Positions 1 through 8,739 are shown, numbered from the stretch's first letter. The stretch: 58,845 nt of DNA from an uncultured Verrucomicrobia subdivision 3 bacterium (GCA_903884535.1 CAISEZ010000042.1:1-58845), one strand, 5' to 3'. Numbers and translations: made by a program. Notes: generated by a model from the sequence alone, not told the origin.

Positions 1-1346
1 CGGTCGGCAAATTCCTGTTTAAACACCTGGCGTCCCATGCCTTGTTTGGCCGTTTCCAGAAATTTTTCTGCGGGAACAATCCAGACTTCTTCATGGAGTT
101 GTCCCCAAAATACTTCCAGCGGGTTTTCTGACACCCACCACGGATAGTTGTATTTCGCTTTGGCTTTGGCGATGGCGCGGCGGTCATCGGCATGAAATGG
201 CGATTCTCCGGCCTCCACCTCCGCTGGTTTTGGCTGCGGAACGGAGTTGGTGGTCTGATCAAAATTCACTCGCTTGCTCATGGCTAGACTGTGCTCGACT
301 TGAAGGTGGCCATACACGCGCATGGCCAGTGCCCCTCCATCGCTGTGGCCGAGCCATCGGCTCACCGTGGGAATGTCCACGCCCGATTCGATGCAGGTCG
401 TCGCAAAAAAATGCCGAAAGTCGTGATGAGTGAATTTAGTGAAATCCAGTTTTTTGCACGCGGTTGCCAGACATTTTTTGGCACTGTCCGTCTTGAGAAT
501 TTTCCCTTGGGGTGCTTCGGATGAATCGCCTTTGAGCCGAAGCAAAAATTCGTGCAAGGCGGCGGTCATGGGAATCTGCCGATCGCTATCCTCGGATTTG
601 GTTCCATGCAGCCAGATCATGTTGCTCTGAAATTTCACGTCGTCCCATGTGCTTACCCGCGCTTCCCCGATCCGCGCCCCGGAGAACGCCAGAAATTCAA
701 TCAGGTCTGCCCCCGCCTTGCTTTTTCGCTGGCTGTCGGCCCGGCCATCGGATCGCCGAATTTGCGCTACGAGTTTAACGAACTGCTCCCTCGTTGGGAT
801 GACCACCTTTGAATAGGATACCTTGGGCCGTTTGATGGTTGTGGCTGGGCTGGACAAAATCAGGCCGTGTTTCAGCGCGTAGCTGAACACGTTCCGCATC
901 GTTTCCAGTTCATGCACGAAAGTTTGCGTTGCCAGTTTCGCTCCCCGCTTGACCGCCCACTGTTCGCACTGGAAGGGGGTGATGTTTCGCAACGGAACGC
1001 CTTTGAAAAACGGGGCAAGATTTTTGATCCGGATTTCCCTTTGAACAATCGTGCCGGTGGCTAGCGTGTGTTTGATGCTTTCAAGCCACCGGCTCGCCAC
1101 GGCCTCGAAGCCAAGCTTAGCATCATCCGTCAAGGTCAGGCTCCCAATTTGTCCCTTGAGTTCCTTGAGTCGGCGGTCAGCCAGTTTCCGGTCTTTTGTT
1201 TTCAGCGAGCGACGAAATTGCTTGCCGCTCTTTTTGATAAGGGCATAATACCCGCCTGATGATTCGAGCCGATACAGATTCTCTGCGACTTTGTGAAAAA
1301 CCGGTTGTGCAACCGGTTTTGTTGTGTTTTGCGCCGTCATTTTCAT
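1..1346 (-). CDS. Tyrosine recombinase/phage-type integrase, C-terminus cut by window edge
   Basis: My own reverse-strand translation gives an open frame of at least 448 codons from ATG at 1346 to the window edge with no stop. The core-binding domain lies at about residues 75-165 and the catalytic domain at about 180-350. The catalytic set is readable: R225 in GARIGEAR, H308-x-x-R311 in HHDFRH, H334 in LGHS and Y345 in VYGHL. Such enzymes integrate or excise mobile DNA by site-specific recombination. After the tyrosine the protein runs on for over 100 residues, including a Trp-rich stretch (YPWWVSENPLEVFWGQ), which is longer than usual. The gene points away from the tRNA-Val whose 5' end lies about 100 bp upstream. 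A second in-frame ATG at 1340 is possible. The family is secure; whether the gene is intact at its 3' end cannot be seen. Confidence 0.93.
   Translation of the reverse strand, partial: MKMTAQNTTKPVAQPVFHKVAENLYRLESSGGYYALIKKSGKQFRRSLKTKDRKLADRRLKELKGQIGSLTLTDDAKLGFEAVASRWLESIKHTLATGTIVQREIRIKNLAPFFKGVPLRNITPFQCEQWAVKRGAKLATQTFVHELETMRNVFSYALKHGLILSSPATTIKRPKVSYSKVVIPTREQFVKLVAQIRRSDGRADSQRKSKAGADLIEFLAFSGARIGEARVSTWDDVKFQSNMIWLHGTKSEDSDRQIPMTAALHEFLLRLKGDSSEAPQGKILKTDSAKKCLATACKKLDFTKFTHHDFRHFFATTCIESGVDIPTVSRWLGHSDGGALAMRVYGHLQVEHSLAMSKRVNFDQTTNSVPQPKPAEVEAGESPFHADDRRAIAKAKAKYNYPWWVSENPLEVFWGQLHEEVWIVPAEKFLETAKQGMGRQVFKQEFAD
1297..1320. repeat. 24-bp perfect palindrome in the integrase N-terminus
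   Basis: The sequence has 11-bp arms AAAACCGGTTG and CAACCGGTTTT around a 2-nt centre. It encodes integrase residues near KPVAQPVF. It could be a binding site for recombinase or regulator, or a hairpin in the integrase mRNA. Only the symmetry is seen. Confidence 0.5.
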
Positions 1347-1370
1347 GCCAAAACGTAGCACAAAGCCGCC

Positions 1371-1393
1371 GGGTTGCAAGTATGGGTTACAAG
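1371..1393. repeat. Direct repeat between integrase and tRNA-Val
   Basis: GGGTTGCAAG and GGGTTACAAG lie 13 bp apart, just upstream of the integrase start. Short direct repeats beside an integrase gene may be arm-type recombinase or excisionase sites; this role is inferred. Confidence 0.3.
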
Positions 1394-1448
1394 TCGTCTT
1401 TTTTCATCGAGAAAAAATACACGTTTGCATTGTAATGATTGGTTAATT

Positions 1449-1523
1449 GCGCGGTTAGCTCAGTGGTAGAGCATTACCTTGACACGGTAGGGGTCAGAGG
1501 TTCGAAACCTCTACCGCGCACCA
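1449..1523 (+). tRNA. tRNA-Val (anticodon GAC)
   Basis: The cloverleaf folds by eye. The acceptor is GCGCGGT/ACCGCGC, the D arm GCTC/GAGC, and the anticodon stem TTACC/GGTAG around loop TTGACAC, giving anticodon GAC for valine. The T arm is GAGGTTCGAAACCTC. Discriminator A1520 is followed by an encoded CCA (1521-1523). It stands alone, next to an integrase gene, and its gene appears intact. Confidence 0.96.
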
Positions 1524-1544
1524 TCCTTTGTTTTCAATGGTTTT

Positions 1545-1568
1545 GTTAGTTTTAAGGCGAAAACTAAC
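1545..1568. repeat. Inverted repeat downstream of tRNA-Val
   Basis: Perfect 9-bp arms GTTAGTTTT / AAAACTAAC flank a 6-nt loop, 21 bases after the tRNA. No long T run follows, so it is only a weak candidate for a terminator. An attachment-site role is also possible. The rest of 1524-1732 shows no convincing gene. Confidence 0.4.
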
Positions 1569-1732
1569 AGCAAGTTTAAGTTGATTCCAGCTTAGCCAAT
1601 GTTGTTCAAATAAGTTTTCGTTAGCCATCGCCTGCCCGTTTAAGCAGATTTCTTTCCGGCAAATGCAGCACCGACCAAAATTCCTCGAATGAGATTATGC
1701 GCCTAGACGAAAGTAAATGTGAATTCCAAACG

Positions 1733-2200
1733 ATGAGCCTGTTTGGTGATGCACCTAAGCCGCCATCAAAACCGGTCAAAACCTTTAGCCAAGTGGAAAT
1801 CTTTTTCGACGGCGGATGTCTCGGCAATCCAGGTCAGAAATATGGCTCCTTCCAAATCAAGCTCGACGGCAAAGAAATCCTTAAGCGCGGTCGGGTTAAT
1901 TTTGGTTTTGGCACCAACAACGAAGCCGAATTCAATGCACTGAAACTGGCGCTGGACGAGGCGGTCAGGTCATTTCAGGAAAAAGCCATCGAATTGAAGT
2001 CATTGGCGCTGGTCGTCGAAACGGATTCCACCATCGTCAGAAATCGGTTGGTGGTGAAAAACGTGATCTTCAAGAAATATCCGAGCAGCCAGCGAATGTT
2101 TGCACTGGCCAACGAATGCCTGGAAATCATGAACCAGTTCGGCAAATTTGACGTGGTCTGGAAAGGGCGAGCAAACAACGTCGAACGATTTGGCCACTGA
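1733..2200 (+). CDS. RNase H-like protein, possibly truncated by an in-frame TGA
   Basis: The product of 155 residues starts MSLFGDAP; an in-frame ATG at 1697 would add 12 residues that look unlike the family. RNase HI-type motifs are visible: FFDGGCLGNPGQ (first catalytic Asp), TNNEAEF (Glu) and VETDST (Asp). RNase HI cuts the RNA strand of RNA-DNA hybrids. The frame ends VERFGH-TGA, before the position where the family's last catalytic Asp is expected. The same frame then continues QITKRHNEIKYQQAVG to TAA at about 2250. This suggests a nonsense mutation or recoding, or a divergent paralogue. The first three acidic residues make the fold assignment fairly secure; activity is doubtful. Confidence 0.7.
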   Translation: MSLFGDAPKPPSKPVKTFSQVEIFFDGGCLGNPGQKYGSFQIKLDGKEILKRGRVNFGFGTNNEAEFNALKLALDEAVRSFQEKAIELKSLALVVETDSTIVRNRLVVKNVIFKKYPSSQRMFALANECLEIMNQFGKFDVVWKGRANNVERFGH

Positions 2201-2257
2201 CAAATCACCAAGCGCCACAACGAAATCAAATATCAGCAAGCCGTAGGCTAAAACAAA

Positions 2258-2590
2258 TTGGGCCGGTGGGATACCCTGGACATGAATCTTTGCCCCAATG
2301 TCACCCTTGAGGATTGCATCATCGGTCTGACCTCGCTCGGAGTGCGCGTGCAGACCGTTCACGATCCGGCCGAGATGGGCGGCATTGGCGATATTGTCGG
2401 CGACCCAGCGCCCCTGGATTCAGACGGTGACCGAATGCCGGATGCGTGGGAACTTGCCCACGGTTTGAATCCGCAAGTGGCCGACGGTAATAAAATCGCC
2501 GCGTCCGGCCGCACGCAGCTTGAAGAGTATTTGAACTCGCTTACCGTGCCGCATTCTGCGGCGGCGGCCACCGGAGATTCCAAAAAATAA
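2258..2590 (+). pseudogene. C-terminal remnant of a secreted lyase-like protein
   Basis: The frame begins at TTG 2258 (first ATG 2282) and encodes about 110 residues with no signal peptide. The central motif DSDGDRMPDAWELAHGLNP is an acidic, calcium-binding type 3 loop. A following TQLEEYLNSL is typical of the extreme C-terminus of large exported pectate-lyase-like or related beta-helix proteins in Verrucomicrobiota and Planctomycetes. The catalytic part is missing, so this is most simply the tail of a gene broken by the same events that left the integrase and damaged RNase H gene nearby. A short independent gene is possible but less likely. Confidence 0.55.
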
Positions 2591-2593
2591 AAA

Positions 2594-2636
2594 ACGCGCA
2601 GGAATTTATTTTTCCGGCGCGCGTGAAATTTTTTTT
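2594..2636. terminator. Probable bidirectional terminator
   Basis: ACGCGC (2594-2599) pairs with GCGCGT (2619-2624). On the plus strand a run of eight T (2629-2636) follows. On the minus strand the stem is followed by T-rich TTTTATTTTTTG. It lies between the convergent lyase remnant and the PAP2 gene. The loop of 19 nt is long, which lowers confidence. Confidence 0.5.
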
Positions 2637-2640
2637 GGAT

Positions 2641-3399
2641 TTATTTTTGTGCCGCCGCGAGTTCGGCTTGAACTTCCGCAAAATCCTTTTCAAAGGAATC
2701 GCTTTTCTTCATTTGTTTGACAATGGCGATTGCGAGGACGCGCCCGGCGTAGATGTCGCTCTGGTAATGCCGCGCAATCTGCACGCGGTGCCAGCCGATG
2801 CTGCGGGCGTGGGCGAGGATGGCATCGTGTTTGTCCGGCAATAGATCCGCGAGGACAAGCGCCAGCACCATGGATTCGGTGGAGTGGCCGCTGGGATAAC
2901 TAAAACTCTTTTCCAGCTTGCCGTTGGCAAGGCTCGGATCGGTGGTGAACGGACGCGGGCGCTGGAAAAAATCCTTGCCGAGGTCGGTCACGGTTTCGGC
3001 GTCCAACTGCACTTTTTTAAAAAACGCGGCGGTCTTGGGCAGGTTGGTTTCCACAAAATAACTGCCGACGGCGGCGGTGAAGTTGAAGACGGAGAATTTC
3101 TTTTCGGCATAGGCGGCGGCGATGTCGTTGCTGCTGGCGGCGTGATAAACGGCCCGGACTTCGTCCAGATCGGCGGCTTGTTCGGCCGAATCCGGTGCGG
3201 GCGGCGGCGCGAGGATCGTGGCGGCATCCGGCTTGCCGGCGGCGAGATAATTTAGATGGTGGGATTTGGCCGACTGACTCGCTTGATCCATCAGGTCTTG
3301 CGCGTGCAGCGGTGCAAGCGTAGCGGAGCAGGCGAGGGCGAAAACCGCCGCGAAAACCATCGCGCGTGGGAACAAGGCTGACTTCGTGTTTAATTTCAT
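2641..3399 (-). CDS. PAP2-family acid phosphatase, class A-like, exported
   Basis: The protein of 252 residues starts MKLNTKSALFPR and has a hydrophobic signal peptide ending near LAPLHAQ, so it should act in the periplasm. The three PAP2 signature blocks are present: K-X6-RP in GKDFFQRPRP, PSGH in SYPSGHSTES, and R-X5-H-X3-D in HRVQIARHYQSD. The histidines serve as nucleophile and acid/base in phosphomonoester hydrolysis. The order and spacing resemble PhoN-type non-specific acid phosphatases. A longer upstream frame exists, but the signal peptide fixes the start at 3399. It lies 17 bp downstream of the prepilin-like gene on the same strand and may be cotranscribed. The substrate is unknown. 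Confidence 0.88.
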   Translation of the reverse strand: MKLNTKSALFPRAMVFAAVFALACSATLAPLHAQDLMDQASQSAKSHHLNYLAAGKPDAATILAPPPAPDSAEQAADLDEVRAVYHAASSNDIAAAYAEKKFSVFNFTAAVGSYFVETNLPKTAAFFKKVQLDAETVTDLGKDFFQRPRPFTTDPSLANGKLEKSFSYPSGHSTESMVLALVLADLLPDKHDAILAHARSIGWHRVQIARHYQSDIYAGRVLAIAIVKQMKKSDSFEKDFAEVQAELAAAQK

Positions 3400-3416
3400 G
3401 GCTATAAAATAAAGGC

Positions 3417-4295
3417 TTACGGAACGACGCTGCCATTCGCGGTCCAGCAGATGTCGGGATCCCCCGGGTCGGCAGCTTTGGCCGGAGTGTTCAGGCACAT
3501 GTAAGAGTATTTGAACCAGGCCGAATGGCCATCCGCGAAGGTGATCGAGGAACCGAGGCTATGGCGGGACGAAACGGCGGTGGTATAGACTTGTGGCTTG
3601 CAAATGTCCGCCTGTTTGGCGGCGTTGCCGTAGAAAGGTGTTTCCGATGTGAGGGTCCGGCCCTCGGAGAACATCACAAATGTGGACGGGCTGACTCTGA
3701 TCTGGTTGGCCTTGAGGTTATAGACGGAGCTGGGCATATTCAATCCGGTGAGTCCTTGGGAATTCATTCCGTAGCGAAAAAAAATCCGGCTGTTTTGCGG
3801 CGCATTGGGCGGCAGCAGCAGCGGATCAATGATGGCGGTGGGGCATCTGAAAATGGTGTTGGCATTGTTGAATCCATCAATCGAGGTCTTAACGCCCATA
3901 GCATTGCCTGGTTGAATGGCATAATACCATAGCGGCTTTTGCGAACAATAAACCGGCAGGGCATTGAACCAAACGCCCATACCCTGTTGAGGATTGGCGT
4001 AATAAAAAGTGGACAAATCATTCCACGTCGGGTTGTCCTCGTTGTAACCGCCGACCGCGCCTGGAGTGCCGTTCGGGATCTTGGTCGTGGGATAGGTGGA
4101 ATTGAAGTCATCGGCATACATCGTTTGCGCGAGACCCCATTGCTTCAAATTGCTCAGGCAGATGGTGCGGTTGGCCTTCTCCTTGGCCTTGGCCAACGCC
4201 GGTAACAGCATGGCGGCCAGAATGGCGATAATGGCAATCACCACCAACAGTTCAATCAATGTGAACCCACAATTCTTCTTATTGTTTAATTTCAT
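3417..4295 (-). CDS. Prepilin-type N-terminal methylation protein with H-X9-DG domain
   Basis: The protein has 292 residues starting [17 protein letters not shown]. The type IV prepilin signature has cleavage after Gly in NCGFTLIE, followed by a long hydrophobic helix ([18 protein letters not shown]). The C-terminal half carries [14 protein letters not shown], the H-X9-DG motif (DUF1559-like) seen in expanded families in Planctomycetes and Verrucomicrobiota. It is probably exported by a type II secretion-like pseudopilin pathway and held in the inner membrane or cell envelope. Upstream in-frame codons to 4391 are unlikely to be used because the prepilin leader must be short. It is divergent from the large Ig-repeat gene. 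Confidence 0.9.
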   Translation of the reverse strand: MKLNNKKNCGFTLIELLVVIAIIAILAAMLLPALAKAKEKANRTICLSNLKQWGLAQTMYADDFNSTYPTTKIPNGTPGAVGGYNEDNPTWNDLSTFYYANPQQGMGVWFNALPVYCSQKPLWYYAIQPGNAMGVKTSIDGFNNANTIFRCPTAIIDPLLLPPNAPQNSRIFFRYGMNSQGLTGLNMPSSVYNLKANQIRVSPSTFVMFSEGRTLTSETPFYGNAAKQADICKPQVYTTAVSSRHSLGSSITFADGHSAWFKYSYMCLNTPAKAADPGDPDICWTANGSVVP

Positions 4296-4380
4296 AATTT
4301 CAGCGTTGTTTCGATTGGGAAAATTCTGGTCTCCGGTCCGGAGACTGGTCGTCCGTCGCCAATGAGGATGCATGAGCCTC

Positions 4381-4407
4381 GTCACAAACAAGTGGCGGGC
4401 TTGTGAC
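4381..4407. promoter_or_regulatory. GTCACAA-N13-TTGTGAC dyad in divergent intergenic region
   Basis: Perfect 7-bp half-sites GTCACAA (4381-4387) and TTGTGAC (4401-4407) form a dyad. Additional GTGAC/GTCAC pentamers follow up to about 4490. The region separates the prepilin-like gene (minus) from the Ig-repeat gene (plus). This suggests an operator for a dimeric regulator controlling one or both; that is inference from symmetry and position. Confidence 0.4.
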
Positions 4408-4550
4408 GATTGGGTGACAAAACCGGTGGTCTGCTGGGTTGCATTAGGTCGTCACCAGAATGTCACCTGCGAGTCATTTGTTCGTGACATGGTTCCGTTT
4501 TAATACGCACTCGATTTGAGGCAAATTTAAATCCAAAACAAAACTAACAA

Positions 4551-7500
4551 ATGAAAAAAACCTTCGTATTATTGGGCGCGGTGACGATGCTTGGCATCGT
4601 GGCGCAAGCCCAGGTCACCCAGCCCGTCATCCCGCCCGGCAAAATTGCCGTGTTCAAGGGCGGCACCAGCGATAATAACTGGCCCATCATCACGTCCCGG
4701 GCGCAGCCTTGCTTTGTGCAGGTGTTTGACACGGTGACCAACAACCAAACGTCCACGAATACCCTTTCCGTGGCCATGTCCACCACCAACACGGTGCCCG
4801 GCTCCGTTTGGATTAATGGGCATGCCGGTTCCGAAGGCGGCGGTATTTCCCGCAGCGTGGATCGTTCCATTTTGGCTTTGGAAGGATACGTTGGAAATAT
4901 TTTGAGCCCCACGGCTTCCAAGCCTTCCACGGACACCTCCGTCAGCCGCGGCATTGTGAAGCTGGACGCGTTCACGAACGCGACCAGTGTCTTGAGCACG
5001 CCCACGAGTTGGTTCGGCATTCCGCTTGGTTCGACTCCCGGCACGCAGGATAATCCGACCGGCATTTGTTCCACGGATGGCACCAATTATTGGGGCACCG
5101 GCAATTTTGCCCCCATTGGGCCATCCACCGGTGAATTGGATGGAACGCTGTTCTACAATTCCCAATCCGGAAGCTTGCAGGAAGTGCAACAGTATCTTCA
5201 AGCCGCCGGCCAGGCGCGCATCATTGGCGGCACGCTCTTGATTGCCACCAAGCCGGTCACTGGCTCGGTTGCCAGCGGCCTCTATAACATTGTGGATCCG
5301 GCCAGCGGCTCCGTGGTGCCGTTGCCGTGGGATCCGAATGTGCTCAATCCCTACTTTAATTTTGCCACCACCAACCTGTTCCTGAATTGGGGCAGCACCT
5401 TTAAGGCTATCTTGAACTTCGACATGAATCCGCAGCAGACTATCGCCTATGGCGCGGATCAGACCTACGGCATTGTTAAGTTCACCAACAACGCCGGCAC
5501 CTGGGTGCAGGCTCCGTATTATTTCAGCGCCACCAATTTGAATACGCGGGCGCAGACTTCTGCCAATCAAGGCTGTTTCGGCATCTGCGTGGATTTCAGT
5601 GGTGCCAATCCGGTCATCTATGCCACGACCATGGAAAACGGCACGACCAACACGATTCCCGGTGGTTTCGGAGTCAACACCGCGCAAGGTCATCAAAACA
5701 ACAATCGTCTCATCAAGATCGTGGATACTGGGGTCGCTCCCGGATTCGCCGTGGTGGCGCAGACGCTGGCCATTGCCTCGTCCACCAATGAGTTCTTCGG
5801 TGGCATTGATTTCAGCCCTGACCTTCGTCCTTTGATCACCGCGCAGCCGGCCAATTACAGCACAGTTGCCGGCAGCGGCGCGCCGGTGCCCTTTAGCGTG
5901 TCAGTTCAATCTGTCTATGCCATCAGCAACCAATGGTTCATCGTGGGCACCAATAGTGTCTATCCCAATGGTGGCACGAATGTCTTGGCCACGGAACTCG
6001 GAACTAACATTACCGACTTGAATGCGGATTTGGCCGGTGGCATCAACCTGAGTTACGCCACTAATAACTATGTATTCTGCATCATCACGAATGCTTACGG
6101 TGCCGTCACCAGCAGCCCGGCCATCCTGACGGTCACGGCCGCGGCGGTTGCGCCGACCATTACCAGCGGCACGAGCCTGGTCAGCGGCTATATCAACGGC
6201 GGCATCACCTTTGCGCCGGTTACCGCCAACGGAACCCAGCCGTTTACTACCTACCAATGGTATTTTGGAACTACCGCGCTGGTTGATGGAGTCAATGGCG
6301 ACGGTTCAGGCTACAACGGTTCGGTGACCCCGTCTTTGACCATCACCAATCTACAGTTGACCGAAGCCGGAAACTACTATTTGGTCATTTCGAACCAAGC
6401 TGGTTATGCCTCCAATAAAGTGGACGTGTTGACGGTGAAGTATCACTTGGCCAGCATCAGCGCCGGCGCGCCGGCCTCCGTCACCACCTTTGTGGGCACG
6501 CCGACGACACTGGTTGCCGACGAGGCCGGAGCAACGCCGATTGTGGGCTATCAATGGTATAAGGGCACGACTAAGTTGACCACCGGTTCTGAATACGTCA
6601 ATGCGAGCGGCATATACAGCGGTGTTGGATCCGCAGTCTTGACGATCAACGCTACCACCACGGCCGATACTGCGACCAACTACTTCATTGTTTATACCAA
6701 TGGAGCCGGCAGTGCTACTAGCTCGCTGGCTTCAGTGACAGTGCTGACTGCGCCGACGCATTCCTCGGTCAGCTACAGCAATCAGATCTATACTCAGACA
6801 TTTGATGCATTGCCTGATCCTGGTTTCGCCGGGGTGGTTGCTGGCACCGGCGTCGCCACTGGCACCGGCACCTCGGTCAACTCTATTAATAACCCGCTGC
6901 TGCCGGGCTTCATTAATGGTGTGGCTTATTCGCTGGCCAATCCGTTTGACTTCGCTTACCCGGTCATTGGGTCCAGTTATATTGGCGGCCTTGGACTGTC
7001 CACCGGTTCGACTAACATGAACGGCTGGTATGGTGCGGCGGATCCGACTGTTGCCGGCGGGGATGGCCTCACCCGGTTTGGAGCTTCGGATGGCGATCAA
7101 TCCACCGGTGGCGTTATTGACTTCGGTCCGCTCGACGTCAATGGCGGCATTGTGGGAACCAATCGTGCGCTGGGACTTATCTCTACCGGCTCCACGGGTT
7201 CCACCTCCTTCGGCTTGAAACTGGTCAACACCTCGGCCAATACTCTGAATTACATCAACCTCAGCTTCCTGGGGCAGTTGTGGCGCAACAACACCGCTGC
7301 CCGGACGATGTCTCTAAGCTATGCGGTGGATACCACCGGCACCTTTGTGCTGCCGGTGCAGCCCCAAGCTCCCGCGACCACTCCGGTGACCACCACGCCA
7401 CAGTCTATTCCAGGAACCTTTGACGTGCCGAATATGGCCATCAGTTTCCCGACGAATCCTGCTGGCGTGTTGTATAATTCCACCCAACCCATCAGCCAAG

Positions 7501-7901
7501 TCACCTTGGCCACGAACAACCTGGTCCTCTCGACGCCGTGGACGCCGGGTGCCTCCCTGTGGTTGATCTGGTCCATTAACTACTACGGTCAAGGCACGGG
7601 TCAAGGTTACGGCATTGACAACCTGCAAGTCTCGGCTTCGGTGGCGCCGATCACGGCTCCGACCTTGGGCGGGGTTGCTTACTCGGGCGGCGCGCATGGC
7701 ACGGGGTTGACCTTGGGCTTCTCCAACTCGCCGGGCGCAAGCGCTCAGTTCACCATCTGGGGTTCCACGAACGTGGCCTTGCCGTTCAGTCAATGGTCAA
7801 ATCTTGGCCATCCGTCGGAAGTCTCGTCCGGCAACTATCAGTTCTCTGATGTTCAGGCGACCAACAAACCGGCTCGCTTCTACGAAGTGACCAGTCCGTA
7901 G
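4551..7901 (+). CDS. Large secreted Ig-like repeat protein
   Basis: The product is 1116 residues with a clear signal peptide (MKKTFVLLGAVTMLGIVAQAQ). Residues 1-430 form a beta-rich region of unknown fold. From about 430 to 740 there are three Ig-like modules, marked by repeated core patterns such as YQWYFGTTALV, YQWYKGTTKL and NYYLVISNQAG. A further beta-rich domain follows. The last 60 residues end ARFYEVTSP, a C-terminal pattern common in exported Verrucomicrobiota proteins. The protein is Ser/Thr/Asn/Gly-rich and almost Cys-free, typical of surface or extracellular adhesins or glycan-binding proteins. No catalytic motif was recognised. There is no clear Shine-Dalgarno, and a strong terminator follows at 7935. 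Confidence 0.82.
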   Translation: MKKTFVLLGAVTMLGIVAQAQVTQPVIPPGKIAVFKGGTSDNNWPIITSRAQPCFVQVFDTVTNNQTSTNTLSVAMSTTNTVPGSVWINGHAGSEGGGISRSVDRSILALEGYVGNILSPTASKPSTDTSVSRGIVKLDAFTNATSVLSTPTSWFGIPLGSTPGTQDNPTGICSTDGTNYWGTGNFAPIGPSTGELDGTLFYNSQSGSLQEVQQYLQAAGQARIIGGTLLIATKPVTGSVASGLYNIVDPASGSVVPLPWDPNVLNPYFNFATTNLFLNWGSTFKAILNFDMNPQQTIAYGADQTYGIVKFTNNAGTWVQAPYYFSATNLNTRAQTSANQGCFGICVDFSGANPVIYATTMENGTTNTIPGGFGVNTAQGHQNNNRLIKIVDTGVAPGFAVVAQTLAIASSTNEFFGGIDFSPDLRPLITAQPANYSTVAGSGAPVPFSVSVQSVYAISNQWFIVGTNSVYPNGGTNVLATELGTNITDLNADLAGGINLSYATNNYVFCIITNAYGAVTSSPAILTVTAAAVAPTITSGTSLVSGYINGGITFAPVTANGTQPFTTYQWYFGTTALVDGVNGDGSGYNGSVTPSLTITNLQLTEAGNYYLVISNQAGYASNKVDVLTVKYHLASISAGAPASVTTFVGTPTTLVADEAGATPIVGYQWYKGTTKLTTGSEYVNASGIYSGVGSAVLTINATTTADTATNYFIVYTNGAGSATSSLASVTVLTAPTHSSVSYSNQIYTQTFDALPDPGFAGVVAGTGVATGTGTSVNSINNPLLPGFINGVAYSLANPFDFAYPVIGSSYIGGLGLSTGSTNMNGWYGAADPTVAGGDGLTRFGASDGDQSTGGVIDFGPLDVNGGIVGTNRALGLISTGSTGSTSFGLKLVNTSANTLNYINLSFLGQLWRNNTAARTMSLSYAVDTTGTFVLPVQPQAPATTPVTTTPQSIPGTFDVPNMAISFPTNPAGVLYNSTQPISQVTLATNNLVLSTPWTPGASLWLIWSINYYGQGTGQGYGIDNLQVSASVAPITAPTLGGVAYSGGAHGTGLTLGFSNSPGASAQFTIWGSTNVALPFSQWSNLGHPSEVSSGNYQFSDVQATNKPARFYEVTSP

Positions 7902-7934
7902 GCTGCTGGAGGATTAATAATACCAATCAACACG

Positions 7935-7969
7935 ACGGGCGGATTTCATTGAAATCCGCCCGTTTTTTG
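7935..7969 (+). terminator. Rho-independent terminator after the Ig-repeat gene
   Basis: The stem ACGGGCGGATTTC / GAAATCCGCCCGT has a very small loop and is followed directly by TTTTTTG. It lies 33 bp after the stop codon. Confidence 0.92.
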
Positions 7970-8016
7970 TTCGCCGCTGATCGGCTGGATTTGGCAAAGC
8001 TTTAGCCAAGATCAAA

Positions 8017-8739
8017 TTATTCGGGCCTTTTGCGCCGTGAAAACACGGTGAATAACTCGGCTTTTTCACGTCGAAGCGATGTCAATTCAAATCGGGCGGC
8101 GTCTGACAGTGCGGGAAAGCCCAGCCCGTCGGCGATCGTCGGCGCGGTGCGGCCGCCGAAGATTTTGGGGCAAATCGTCAGATGCACTTCGTCCACCAAA
8201 TCCGCGCGGAACAAGGCGTCATTCAATGCGCCGCCGCCTTCGCACAACAGCCGTTGCACGTTCCATTTTGTTTTCAGCCAGCGCAGCGCAGCGCGGAAAT
8301 TAATTTCGCGTTCGCCACAGATTCTCACCTCGTCGGCGACCGTTTGCAGTTTTTTCAAATTGAATTTGGAAATGCGGGCCGTGGTGAGAATGACGATCGG
8401 CGAAACTTGGCTTTTGAAAATAGCGGCGGCCGGATCGAGCGAGCCGTTGCCGCTCACAATCACGCGCAGATTATACTCCGCCAGACGTCGCTTCAGTCGT
8501 TGCCGTCGAAACTTTGCCGCGCCCGGACCAAGCGTGGTTCCGGCCACCTCCACCGTCCGTGCGCCGCACATTACCGCGTCAGCCGTGGCGCGTAATTCGT
8601 AAAGATGTTCCAAATCCCAGGCGCTGCCAAACGAGTGAACCGCGCGGTTTGCGGTGGCAATTTTTCCGTCCGCCGTCATCGCCATGTTGACGAACACAAA
8701 CGGCAGTTTTGAGTTTTTAATTTTTAATTTTGAATTCAC
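8017..8739 (-). CDS. RibD C-terminal/DHFR-like reductase
   Basis: The protein of 240 residues belongs to the family of NADPH-dependent pyrimidine/pterin reductases (RibD C-terminal domain). Indicators are FVFVNMAMTADGKIA at the N-terminus, the ADAVMCGARTVEV segment, and the glycine-rich CEGGGALNDALFRADLVDEV cofactor and dimer region. In the riboflavin pathway such domains reduce the ribosyl group of diaminouracil phosphate; there is no deaminase domain here. The GTG start at 8739 overlaps the queA stop (GTGA), indicating translational coupling. The first dozen codons coincide with a heptamer-periodic repeat (8705-8739), so the true start could be nearer the VNMAM segment. The exact substrate is not fixed. 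Confidence 0.8.
   Translation of the reverse strand: MNSKLKIKNSKLPFVFVNMAMTADGKIATANRAVHSFGSAWDLEHLYELRATADAVMCGARTVEVAGTTLGPGAAKFRRQRLKRRLAEYNLRVIVSGNGSLDPAAAIFKSQVSPIVILTTARISKFNLKKLQTVADEVRICGEREINFRAALRWLKTKWNVQRLLCEGGGALNDALFRADLVDEVHLTICPKIFGGRTAPTIADGLGFPALSDAARFELTSLRREKAELFTVFSRRKRPE
8705..8739. repeat. Heptamer-periodic tract, 5 units, at the RibD-like gene start
   Basis: Read on the plus strand the units are AGTTTTG, AGTTTTT, AATTTTT, AATTTTG and AATTCAC. The period of 7 is exact while bases drift. It encodes the first 12 residues of the reductase. Confidence 0.6.
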
